From: Methanolobus sp. UBA32
GTDB lineage: Archaea; Halobacteriota; Methanosarcinia; Methanosarcinales; Methanosarcinaceae
DNA: 15,084 bases
Direction of reading: 5' to 3'
Assembly (NCBI GenBank): GCA_002507205.1
Contig: DAZF01000001.1
Span: 255 to 15,338 of the forward strand
How positions within the stretch are numbered: position 1 is the stretch's first letter; each line of letters begins with the position of its first letter. The position numbers and the translations under genes were made by a program. This document shows, in pieces, positions 1 to 7,561 of the stretch. The notes beneath the pieces were generated by a model, which saw only the letters and a list, made by a program, of their open reading frames with translations, had not been told where the DNA came from and did not search any database.

Positions 1-1586
<1,586 letters not shown>

Positions 1587-1591
1587 TCACC

Positions 1592-2008
1592 TCATTTCAG
1601 CGGTACGAACTTGCTTGAACGGGTTGCTCCTACACCAGCGCTTCCGTGGGAAACCTTTGGACGGGTTGGTGAGAATTCTCCGAATCTGTGTCCGATCATT
1701 TCAGGCTGTATCACGAATGCCACAAATGATTTACCGTTATATACTTCTACATTTTTGCCGACCATTTCAGGGAATATAATGATATCTCTGTAGTGGGTCC
1801 TCAAATTATCCTTACCATCTTTGAGCTGTTGAACAACGCTCTTCCTGCCGTCTGTATAGCCCCTCTTAAGAGTACGGCGTTCACGTGCAGGCAACATCTC
1901 AACAAACTCATCATTGCTAATGGCCTGGAGTTCTCCTACCGTTTTACCACGGTAGGTATATTCACCTTTTCGTTTTGGTAATCTTGATGATGATAGTTTC
2001 TTTGCCAT
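1592..2008 (-). CDS. rps19: Ribosomal protein S19 (uS19)
   Basis: The product is the 30S head protein S19, which binds 16S rRNA together with S13. It has 138 residues, as expected for archaeal/eukaryotic-type S19 (S15e-like), which carries an N-terminal extension compared with the roughly 90-residue bacterial protein. Conserved parts are [45 protein letters not shown] and the C-terminal [24 protein letters not shown] site lies 7 nt upstream of the ATG. The gene follows rpl2 after 14 bp and is followed by rpl22 after 11 bp. My rough count gives about 43% GC, lower than the neighbouring rpl22 and rps3 (about 50-53%). Confidence 0.97.
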   Translation of the reverse strand: MAKKLSSSRLPKRKGEYTYRGKTVGELQAISNDEFVEMLPARERRTLKRGYTDGRKSVVQQLKDGKDNLRTHYRDIIIFPEMVGKNVEVYNGKSFVAFVIQPEMIGHRFGEFSPTRPKVSHGSAGVGATRSSKFVPLK

Positions 2009-2022
2009 GTAATAACCTCCGG

Positions 2023-2736
2023 TTAACGCTTTCCGGTCCTGCGTGCTGCAATCTGACCTACCTTACGTCCAGGAGGCGCATTCCTTCCAACAGTTGTTGG
2101 CTTACCAGGATGCTTACGGTTACCTCCACCGAATGGGTGGTCGATAGCGTTCATAGCAATACCTGATACACGAGGATACTTTGCAGCTCTTGTCTTCATC
2201 TTGTGGTATTTCTTACCTGCCTTAAGGAAAGGCCTGTCAACCCTGCCGCCACCTGCAACGATACCGATTGTTGCGCGGCATTTAGGATTCAACCACTTCA
2301 TTTCACCTGATGGCATCTGAACAACAGTCTTACCACGGTCGTGGGATACAACTGTTCCATATGCACCTGATGCACGTGCGAACTGCCCACCATCGTTTGG
2401 CTTTGACTCAATGTTACATACCGGGATACCTTCCGGGATCTCTGCCAGAGGCAGGATGTTACCGGGTTTTATCTCAGCTGATATTCCACATGCTATCTTT
2501 TCGCCTAAGGATATACCTTCAGGCGCAATGATCAGGCGTTCTTCACCATTATCAAAGGAAACCCTTACAATAGGTGCTGAACGAGCCGGATCGTGTGTAA
2601 TCTCAATTATTGTACCATACACAGTACCCTCTTCATCAACACGAGGGTGCTTAAGTGCAGCCTTGTACTTGTGTGAAGGAGCCCTGTATGTAGGAGTTCC
2701 ACGACCCCTGTTCTGTGATATAATTCTCTTACCCAT
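2023..2736 (-). CDS. rpl2: Ribosomal protein L2 (uL2)
   Basis: The product is the 50S protein L2, which bridges the subunits and lies close to the peptidyl transferase centre. It has 237 residues, normal for archaeal L2. An OB-fold-like region (about 30-85) precedes the SH3-like region with [25 protein letters not shown] and [13 protein letters not shown]. The highly conserved loop [19 protein letters not shown] carries the histidine implicated in peptidyl transfer in bacterial work. The basic tail ends AARRTGKR. The start has an AGGTGA site and lies 11 bp after the rpl23 stop. No abnormality was seen. Confidence 0.98.
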   Translation of the reverse strand: MGKRIISQNRGRGTPTYRAPSHKYKAALKHPRVDEEGTVYGTIIEITHDPARSAPIVRVSFDNGEERLIIAPEGISLGEKIACGISAEIKPGNILPLAEIPEGIPVCNIESKPNDGGQFARASGAYGTVVSHDRGKTVVQMPSGEMKWLNPKCRATIGIVAGGGRVDRPFLKAGKKYHKMKTRAAKYPRVSGIAMNAIDHPFGGGNRKHPGKPTTVGRNAPPGRKVGQIAARRTGKR

Positions 2737-2747
2737 GTTACTTCACC

Positions 2748-2996
2748 TCACATAAGACCTATTCTGGTTGCTATCTCATGGGCGGCTTCTGTGCCTTCGA
2801 AAGTAACGATAGCTTTCTTCAGACCTTTCATAGTGCTCATTGTACAGACTGATTCAACAGGGAATCCGTACATCTTCATTACATCTGACTTGATCTGATT
2901 CTTGTTTGCGCGGGTATCAACAATGAACTGAAGTTTATTGTCTTCCAGCAGCATCATCGCTTTTTCAGTGATAAACGGATACTTAATGACGTTCAT
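2748..2996 (-). CDS. rpl23: Ribosomal protein L23 (uL23)
   Basis: The product is the 50S protein L23, which sits at the tunnel exit and is a docking site for signal recognition particle and nascent-chain factors. It has 82 residues, typical of the compact archaeal form. The core reads [15 protein letters not shown], then [31 protein letters not shown] and [21 protein letters not shown]. Its ATG overlaps the rpl4 stop (ATGA at 2993-2996), which suggests translational coupling. Confidence 0.97.
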   Translation of the reverse strand: MNVIKYPFITEKAMMLLEDNKLQFIVDTRANKNQIKSDVMKMYGFPVESVCTMSTMKGLKKAIVTFEGTEAAHEIATRIGLM

Positions 2997-3754
2997 TCGA
3001 ACATTCCTCCCAGAGAGGATATTGCAGACTCTGTCCAGACTACTAATCTACCTGCGTGTGTGCCCGGTGCAAGGAGTTCAGCATTCAGTGCGTCAACAGA
3101 TACGACATCCACACCAGAAAGATTCCTTGCGGACTTCATTAATGGACTGTCACATGTTGCAACAATGAGGAGACTCTTTTTGTTCTTGTATCTCCTGCCA
3201 CGAAGCTTACCCTTTCCTGCACGGATGTTCCTGCCGTCCTTTGCACGGACTACGTCCTCATAAACACCTGCATTCTGCAAGAAACTTACAACATCCTTTG
3301 TCTTTTCGACGTTTTCCAGTTCGTCTGCAGCCACTAATGGAAGCTGTGCATCGAATCTGTGCCCACGGCCCTTTACAAGTTCTGCATCGATAGTAGCAGC
3401 AATTGCGGAGCGTATGGCCATACGTCTTTCCTTCTTGTTTACCTTCTCAGTCCTGTCTGCTTCAGGCTTTGGAGGATGTGCTCTCCTACCACCTACAGCG
3501 TGAGGAACTCTTGCTGCACGGCTACCATTGACAATCCTTGGGATCTGAGCAGCGCCTCTGCCTGAGCCCCATGACTTTGCGGATGTGTCCATACCAGCAT
3601 ACATCCTTGGACCGTATGGCTGATACCTGTTTGCCTGAGCTGCAAGAACTGCCCTTTTGATAAGATCAGGTCTGTATGCTTCATCAAATACATCAGGAAG
3701 GTCAATTTCTCCCTTTGCATTTCCTGATAGATCTATAATTTTTGCTGTAATCAT
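2993..3754 (-). CDS. rpl4: Ribosomal protein L4 (uL4)
   Basis: The product is the archaeal/eukaryotic-type 50S protein L4 (L4e), which reaches into the exit tunnel. Its bacterial homologue also represses its own operon; whether the archaeal one does is unknown. The 253 residues include the N-terminal [20 protein letters not shown]. The long basic tunnel loop contains [21 protein letters not shown] and [27 protein letters not shown]. The Rossmann-like half has [23 protein letters not shown] and [18 protein letters not shown]. The gene starts 5 bp after the rpl3 stop, with GGGGTGA inside the end of rpl3 as its ribosome binding site. Confidence 0.98.
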   Translation of the reverse strand: MITAKIIDLSGNAKGEIDLPDVFDEAYRPDLIKRAVLAAQANRYQPYGPRMYAGMDTSAKSWGSGRGAAQIPRIVNGSRAARVPHAVGGRRAHPPKPEADRTEKVNKKERRMAIRSAIAATIDAELVKGRGHRFDAQLPLVAADELENVEKTKDVVSFLQNAGVYEDVVRAKDGRNIRAGKGKLRGRRYKNKKSLLIVATCDSPLMKSARNLSGVDVVSVDALNAELLAPGTHAGRLVVWTESAISSLGGMFE

Positions 3755-3759
3755 TCAGT

Positions 3760-4773
3760 TCACCCCTGCTTGGACTGTGTGCTTACGTGAACGATTTCCG
3801 GTTCACTCATAGCAGGTACTTTTGACCTCATCGGATCTCTGAGTCTTACAAGCCTCTTTGAAGGACCTGGAACACTTCCTTTAATAAGGACATATTCACC
3901 ACGAACAAGACCGTAGTTAAGGAAACCGCCTGCAGGAGTAATCTCTTCTCCATCAGTACCTACCTTAAGGATACGCTTGTTGTATTCGGTCCTCTGGTGG
4001 TAACCCATCTGTCCCATCTGAGGAACTCTCCAGCTTACATGAGCAGGATGCCATGGACCAAGAGTACCGATCTGCCTGAGACTTCCCTGACGTGAGTGCT
4101 TATTCTTCATCATACCGATACCCCATCTCTTAACAGGACCCTGGGTACCTTTACCGGTTGTGATAGCTGCTACGTCTACAAATGTACCTTCGTCGAAAAC
4201 ATCGCTGATCTTTATTTCAGAGCCAAGTATGGACTTTGCATACTCGAACTTTGCCTTTACATCAGATCCACTAACTGCGGTTTCCATTATGTCCGAATTC
4301 TTCTTAGGAACACCGGTCAGCTTCTTTGGTAAAGTGTAAGTGATCACTTTAATGTCTGTAACGTTGCCACCATCGATCAAACTCTCAATCTTTGCAAGAG
4401 CAGAGTCTGTGTTTGATGTCTTTGGCAATGCTATTGTCTTTCCAAGACTCTCGTCGAGGTCTGCTGCCCATGCTTCAGAAAGTGCTTTGTCACCATATGA
4501 TGAGCTGGTGTAGGCACGGACTGCAGCAACACGAACAGCAGGAGTTTCTACAACAGTTACAGGAACTGAAATCTCCATACCTTCTGTGAGACTGTACTTA
4601 ACGTCATCAATCATTACCACATGGGTCATACCTACCTTGTAGCCTGCAAAGTCCTGGAGCTTTGGTTCTCCAGCAGTCAGCGGCCATGAGTTAAACCTTG
4701 GTATGTGGCTTTTTGCTCTTACGCGTGGACTGAAAGCGAGTGATCCTCGTCTTGGTCTGTGTCCTTTTGCCAT
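3760..4773 (-). CDS. rpl3: Ribosomal protein L3 (uL3)
   Basis: The product is the 50S protein L3, an early assembly protein near the peptidyl transferase centre. I place the start at the ATG at 4773, which gives 337 residues beginning [17 protein letters not shown]. It has AGGAG 7 nt upstream, and the archaeal family begins this way. The frame is open further upstream, but that extension is Cys- and Phe-rich and not L3-like. Conserved L3 features are [48 protein letters not shown] and the C-terminal [20 protein letters not shown]. It is the first large gene of the minus-strand ribosomal operon, with a leader of about 200 nt containing a small ORF and a hairpin. Confidence 0.98.
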   Translation of the reverse strand: MAKGHRPRRGSLAFSPRVRAKSHIPRFNSWPLTAGEPKLQDFAGYKVGMTHVVMIDDVKYSLTEGMEISVPVTVVETPAVRVAAVRAYTSSSYGDKALSEAWAADLDESLGKTIALPKTSNTDSALAKIESLIDGGNVTDIKVITYTLPKKLTGVPKKNSDIMETAVSGSDVKAKFEYAKSILGSEIKISDVFDEGTFVDVAAITTGKGTQGPVKRWGIGMMKNKHSRQGSLRQIGTLGPWHPAHVSWRVPQMGQMGYHQRTEYNKRILKVGTDGEEITPAGGFLNYGLVRGEYVLIKGSVPGPSKRLVRLRDPMRSKVPAMSEPEIVHVSTQSKQG

Positions 4774-4808
4774 TATTATTCTCCTAATTATACATTTTCT
4801 ACTTGACA

Positions 4809-4831
4809 GGCCAATGCAATTTTGCAAGGCC
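4809..4831 (-). promoter_or_regulatory. Possible RNA hairpin in the rpl3 leader
   Basis: Arms GGCC (4809-4812) and GGCC (4828-4831) enclose TGCAA (4815-4819) and TTGCA (4822-4826), giving a 9-bp stem broken by one small bulge. The element lies between the end of the small leader ORF (4848) and the rpl3 ribosome binding site (about 4781-4785). No T-run follows, so it is unlikely to be a terminator. A regulatory role is only a guess. Confidence 0.35.
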
Positions 4832-4847
4832 CATTTACGCGAGAAAG

Positions 4848-4979
4848 TCAGGCAGGAACCACTAATGAAAAAGAAGTAGATATGACATCGGCAGACTCCA
4901 CGTACTCGTATGGTACGCATTCAACACCGACCCTTACATCCCTCCAGTCATCAACGGACCTTAGTATGCCCAAAGGCAT
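4848..4979 (-). CDS. Possible leaderless 43-residue leader ORF upstream of rpl3
   Basis: An ATG at 4979 opens 43 codons, starting [20 protein letters not shown] and ending [11 protein letters not shown] before a TGA at 4848-4850. I do not recognise the family. The composition is protein-like: acidic and valine-rich, with [19 protein letters not shown] resembling beta-helix-beta protein. A TATA-like sequence (TTTAAATCT, within 5001-5010) is centred about 26 bp upstream of the ATG, exactly where an archaeal TATA box would start a leaderless transcript. No other clear TATA sits correctly for rpl3, so this ORF may be the first cistron of the ribosomal transcript. It could be a small conserved protein, a regulatory leader peptide, or chance. 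Confidence 0.4.
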   Translation of the reverse strand: MPLGILRSVDDWRDVRVGVECVPYEYVESADVISTSFSLVVPA

Positions 4980-5000
4980 TACTGAGTGGTCATCTCGAAA

Positions 5001-5010
5001 AGATTTAAAC
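5001..5010 (-). promoter_or_regulatory. Predicted TATA box for the leader ORF and ribosomal operon
   Basis: The minus strand reads GTTTAAATCT here. Initiation about 25 bp downstream falls at the ATG at 4979. This is the best-placed promoter for the rpl3-rpl22 operon, which would then carry a leader of roughly 200 nt before rpl3. Confidence 0.45.
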
Positions 5011-5151
5011 ACTGCAGTATTTTAACACATTTTGTGTAAGCGGGCATTCTTGAAGAGGCCCAATTATACTTCATGTTAAATCCGACTTTTTCGCACTGTA
5101 ATCTTAATCCGGCCAGATACCCATTTCAATGGAATCTAACGTTGCGCCATT

Positions 5152-5186
5152 AAAGGGATATATTGTATATAAACCCTTTGCAAAGG
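5152..5186 (+). promoter_or_regulatory. TATA box flanked by an inverted repeat and a 12-bp palindrome (galU promoter, candidate operator)
   Basis: A strong TATA box, TATATAAA, lies at 5166-5173. It is enclosed by AAAGGG (5152-5157) and CCCTTT (5174-5179). The second arm is also half of a perfect 12-bp palindrome, CCTTTGCAAAGG, at 5175-5186, between the TATA box and the expected start near 5198. A repressor bound there would block polymerase recruitment. The direction toward galU is inferred, since the AT-rich box could also work leftward toward the ribosomal genes. The stretch 5040-5322 holds no gene that I can see. Confidence 0.5.
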
Positions 5187-5222
5187 AACAAACAAAAAAC
5201 AAATAAATAGGACATCGTGACA

Positions 5223-5295
5223 CTGTCAGACAGATATCAGGAAGAAATATAGTATAATACTATAATAGTATAATGCACTATATTAAAATATAATT
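5223..5295 (+). promoter_or_regulatory. AT-rich leader or promoter zone of galU with short palindromes
   Basis: Three symmetric elements are present: CTGTC-A-GACAG (5223-5233), TATAGTAT-A-ATACTATA (5248-5264) and ATAGT/ACTAT arms (5265-5269 and 5277-5281). The AT-rich run near 5278-5295 could serve as a second TATA region, giving a short leader before the TTG start at 5323. Some symmetry is expected by chance in DNA this AT-rich. Confidence 0.3.
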
Positions 5296-5322
5296 ATTAC
5301 TTACCAGGCTGGGAGTGAAAAT

Positions 5323-6216
5323 TTGGAAATAAAAAAAGCTGTAATACCTGTCGCAGGAATGGGGACAAGATTCCTGCCAGCGACAAAGTCCATGCCAAAA
5401 GAAATGTTACCGATAATTGATAAACCAGTGATCCATCATGTTGTGGAAGAAGCCATAGCATCAGGGATCGATGACATAATATTCATAACTGGCAGAAGTA
5501 AAAGATCCATAGAGGACTACTTTGACGATTCCCCCGAACTGGAGAGCCACCTCCGTCAAAAGAACAACGATAAAATGTTGAAGATGGTACAGGACATCTC
5601 ATCCATGGTAGACATCCACTACATCAGGCAAAAAGAACCCAGGGGGCTTGGAGATGCCATTCTCACCGCAAAGAAACACATCAATGACGAACCTTTTGCC
5701 GTACTGCTTGGCGACGATATCATTGTGAACAAAAAACCATGCACTAAACAGCTGATCGATAACTTCCAGAAATACGGACGGTCCACCATAGCAGTAGAAG
5801 AAGTTCCCTTTGAAAAGACAGGCAGTTATGGAATTATCAAAGGCAAAGCAATGGATGATTCACTGTACATACTAGAAGACATCGTGGAAAAACCAAAACC
5901 AGAAGATGCCCCATCCAACATCGGTGCGATCGGGAGATACGTGTTCACGCCGGAAATAATGGATTGCATACACAAAACCACTGCAGGAGTAGGTAACGAG
6001 ATCCAACTTACAGACGGCATACGCCTTTTGAAGGAAGAACAGAAGATCTATGCATACAAATTCACAGGTAAGAGATACGATACCGGTGACAAAGTAGAAT
6101 ACGTTAAAGCAATCATCGATTTTGCCCTCAAAAATGAAGAAACAATGGAGCTAATAAAAGAACACATCGCAGGCATAACCTGTGATCCCATTTTGATTAA
6201 AGCGAACGATCATTGA
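5323..6216 (+). CDS. galU: UTP--glucose-1-phosphate uridylyltransferase
   Basis: The enzyme makes UDP-glucose from UTP and glucose-1-phosphate in the cytoplasm, feeding sugar nucleotides into glycan, S-layer glycoprotein or exopolysaccharide synthesis. It has 297 residues, the normal GalU length. The nucleotide-binding signature is near the N-terminus (VIPVAGMGTRFLPATKSMPKE), where the lysine of SMPKEM binds substrate. It is followed by EPRGLGDAILTAK, LLGDDI (metal-binding acidic residues), GSYGIIKGK, EDIVEKP, IGRYVFTPEI and GKRYDTGDKVEY. The start is TTG at 5323, with GGGAGTGA just upstream (5311-5318); no in-frame ATG precedes the signature closely enough. It stands alone on this strand, converging on a decayed truD gene. 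Specificity for dTTP (RfbA-like) is unlikely because the motifs are GalU-type. Confidence 0.95.
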   Translation: MEIKKAVIPVAGMGTRFLPATKSMPKEMLPIIDKPVIHHVVEEAIASGIDDIIFITGRSKRSIEDYFDDSPELESHLRQKNNDKMLKMVQDISSMVDIHYIRQKEPRGLGDAILTAKKHINDEPFAVLLGDDIIVNKKPCTKQLIDNFQKYGRSTIAVEEVPFEKTGSYGIIKGKAMDDSLYILEDIVEKPKPEDAPSNIGAIGRYVFTPEIMDCIHKTTAGVGNEIQLTDGIRLLKEEQKIYAYKFTGKRYDTGDKVEYVKAIIDFALKNEETMELIKEHIAGITCDPILIKANDH

Positions 6217-6228
6217 AGGGCTATGACA

Positions 6229-6260
6229 AATAAAAAATCCCCTCATGAAGTTATGCTTTC
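6229..6260 (-). terminator. Possible terminator of the minus-strand truD remnant
   Basis: On the minus strand an imperfect hairpin (arms at about 6252-6260 and 6237-6247) is followed by GATTTTTTATTT. The T-run suits archaeal termination for leftward transcription. The stem is imperfect, so confidence is modest. Confidence 0.4.
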
Positions 6261-6600
6261 AGGGAACCGGCATCTGCAGGTTGAGGCCGAACAGGCTACT
6301 GATTTAAATATCCTGCCGATAACAAGAATTGCATATGCTCCACAAGGCAGCTCGAAGGAAATGACTACTTTCATCATACCATTTTCCCTGTTAAGCTCAT
6401 CCGGGCTAACCTCAAGTATCCGGAGATGTTCCGGAAACACAATTAAAGTACGCTGTTCTTTGCCAGTATCCGGAGAGCATCTATAGTATTATACTTCTGC
6501 TTCATCAGGAGATATACACGCCAGGTGCCCCTTCAGAGAACATCTTCGGAGAATATACCTCATCAACCTGAAAATCGGAAGGAATTGCCTTTAACTGTAT
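6243..6600 (-). pseudogene. truD: Decayed truD-like tRNA pseudouridine synthase gene with the catalytic middle deleted
   Basis: Both ends of a TruD-family protein can be read on the minus strand, but not its middle. The N-terminal part, just after an AGGAGGT site, reads QLKAIPSDFQVDEVYSPKMF (about 6597-6538) and, after a frameshift near 6515, YLLMKQKYNTIDALRILAK. This matches the start of E. coli TruD (LLKANPEDFVVVE ... NT ... ALAKFL). About 15 bases on and in another frame comes the C-terminal part, KEQRTLIVFPEHLRILEV ... VVISFELPCGAYAILVIGRIFK, like the TruD end (AMLLYPQQLSW ... WLPAGSFATSVVRELI). The segment with the catalytic aspartate (GxKDKxA) and the rest of the core, roughly 280 residues, is missing. 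The expected start codon reads ATA. TruD isomerises U13 in tRNA; this copy cannot. An intact copy may exist elsewhere. Confidence 0.75.
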
Positions 6601-6643
6601 ATGCTACCTCCTGTATCCGAAAATAGTAACTTTAGAGAGAACA

Positions 6644-6787
6644 TCATCTATTAAATGCACCTGTCATACGCAACTGCCCTGAACTGCCAGCAGAGGTCAT
6701 GGACAATAAGCACATGACCGGGCTAATAAGGAAAAATACGTACAGTAGAAGCATAGAAATAATACACAAACCAATAGGTATGCCCAT
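6644..6787 (-). CDS. Possible small single-span membrane protein (47 residues)
   Basis: From the ATG at 6787 the frame encodes 47 residues, MGIPIGLCIISMLLLYVFFL continuing ISPVMCLLSM and then a short polar tail. Residues 4-30 form one strong hydrophobic segment. The ATG, and another three bases upstream at 6790, is preceded by AAAGGAG at 6794-6800, giving 6-nt or 3-nt spacing. A TATA-like sequence lies about 60 bp upstream (6844-6853), which predicts a leader of about 35 nt. It sits about 43 bp upstream of the truD remnant on the same strand and may share its transcript. I recognise no family. A chance hydrophobic ORF is possible, but the well-placed ribosome binding site and promoter favour a gene. 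Confidence 0.4.
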   Translation of the reverse strand: MGIPIGLCIISMLLLYVFFLISPVMCLLSMTSAGSSGQLRMTGAFNR

Positions 6788-6843
6788 CATGCGCTCCTTT
6801 TTCAAGATACATGCACAATGCGCCATATATTGTGCTTGTATTT

Positions 6844-6853
6844 AGATATATGT
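6844..6853 (-). promoter_or_regulatory. Predicted TATA box upstream of the small membrane ORF
   Basis: The minus strand reads ACATATATCT. Initiation about 25 bp downstream (near 6822) would give a leader of about 35 nt containing the AAAGGAG site of the 47-residue ORF. Confidence 0.35.
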
Positions 6854-6936
6854 TAAGGAAAATACAGCATCAAGATGAAAAAACACAAAAAAGTGTCAAA
6901 AATAGCAGACTGCAAAATATGGATCGAACTTCATAT

Positions 6937-6970
6937 CAAAAAAGATGAAGGATGACCGGCAAGATCATCC
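6937..6970 (-). terminator. Terminator of the ior operon
   Basis: On the minus strand GGATGA (6970-6965, containing the iorB stop) and TCATCC (6955-6950) form a 6-bp stem with a 9-nt loop, followed by TTCATCTTTTTTG. A hairpin plus T-run right at the end of iorB is a convincing leftward terminator. Confidence 0.6.
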
Positions 6971-7561
6971 CTGTATCTGGGATCTGCCCAGTTCAAATGC
7001 TTTTGTGTTAATATCAATGGTCTTTGGAGGTACAAGTTCCCTGACACACCCAAGCATAGTGTCGACAGGTATCGGCAGGTAATTTGAGACCGCACCCACC
7101 ATGACAACATTCATGGATTGTGGATGTCCTGCTTCTTTTGCAAGCTCTGTGGCATTGAAGGCCTTTACCACATGATTCTGCCCAAGTTTTGCAATTATTG
7201 CTTCAACATCCGGGTAGGTGCAAAGACCTGAAGTTACAGTCACCGGAAGTATCGGGTCGGTATTGACTATAATTATACCATCATCAGAAAGATATTCAAG
7301 ATACCTCAGTGCCTCACTTGGTTCAAGAGCAAGAAGTACATCAGCACCTTTCACAGGGATCATGGAACCAAGTTCACATTCAAGCCTGATGTGGTTTACT
7401 ACAGAACCGCCACGTTGTGCCATTCCATGAGTTTCAGCTGCACGCACCGGCATGTTTTCCTTCACAGCAGCCTTACCGATTATATCTGATGCAAGGATCG
7501 CACCCTGTCCACCCACACCGGCGATAACAAGATCGAATCTGGAAATTCCTTCAGCACTCAT
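6965..7561 (-). CDS. iorB: Indolepyruvate:ferredoxin oxidoreductase, beta subunit
   Basis: This is the small (gamma-type) subunit of the enzyme that oxidatively decarboxylates aryl-pyruvates (from Trp, Phe, Tyr) to aryl-acetyl-CoA, reducing ferredoxin. In methanogens the reverse, reductive carboxylation of aryl acids, also supplies aromatic amino acids. It has 198 residues, normal for IorB. Visible motifs are LVIAGVGGQGAILASDIIG near the N-terminus, the AAETHGMAQRGGSVVNHIR segment shared by the 2-oxoacid oxidoreductase gamma family, and GADVLLALEPSEALRYL. The ATG overlaps the iorA stop (ATGA, 7558-7561), so the subunits are translationally coupled. Confidence 0.95.
   Translation of the reverse strand: MSAEGISRFDLVIAGVGGQGAILASDIIGKAAVKENMPVRAAETHGMAQRGGSVVNHIRLECELGSMIPVKGADVLLALEPSEALRYLEYLSDDGIIIVNTDPILPVTVTSGLCTYPDVEAIIAKLGQNHVVKAFNATELAKEAGHPQSMNVVMVGAVSNYLPIPVDTMLGCVRELVPPKTIDINTKAFELGRSQIQG

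Noticed and set aside
4774..4920. 49-residue N-terminal extension of L3
   Set aside because: The frame is open, but the residues are unlike L3, while the ATG at 4773 has a good AGGAG site and matches the family start.
4822..5025. Plus-strand 67-codon ORF opposite the rpl3 leader
   Set aside because: It is Ser/Thr-rich with no ribosome binding site, and is a shadow of the minus-strand leader ORF, whose promoter is better placed.
6223..6486. Plus-strand 87-codon ORF after galU
   Set aside because: It lies antisense to the readable C-terminal part of the truD remnant and has no ribosome binding site or protein-like pattern.
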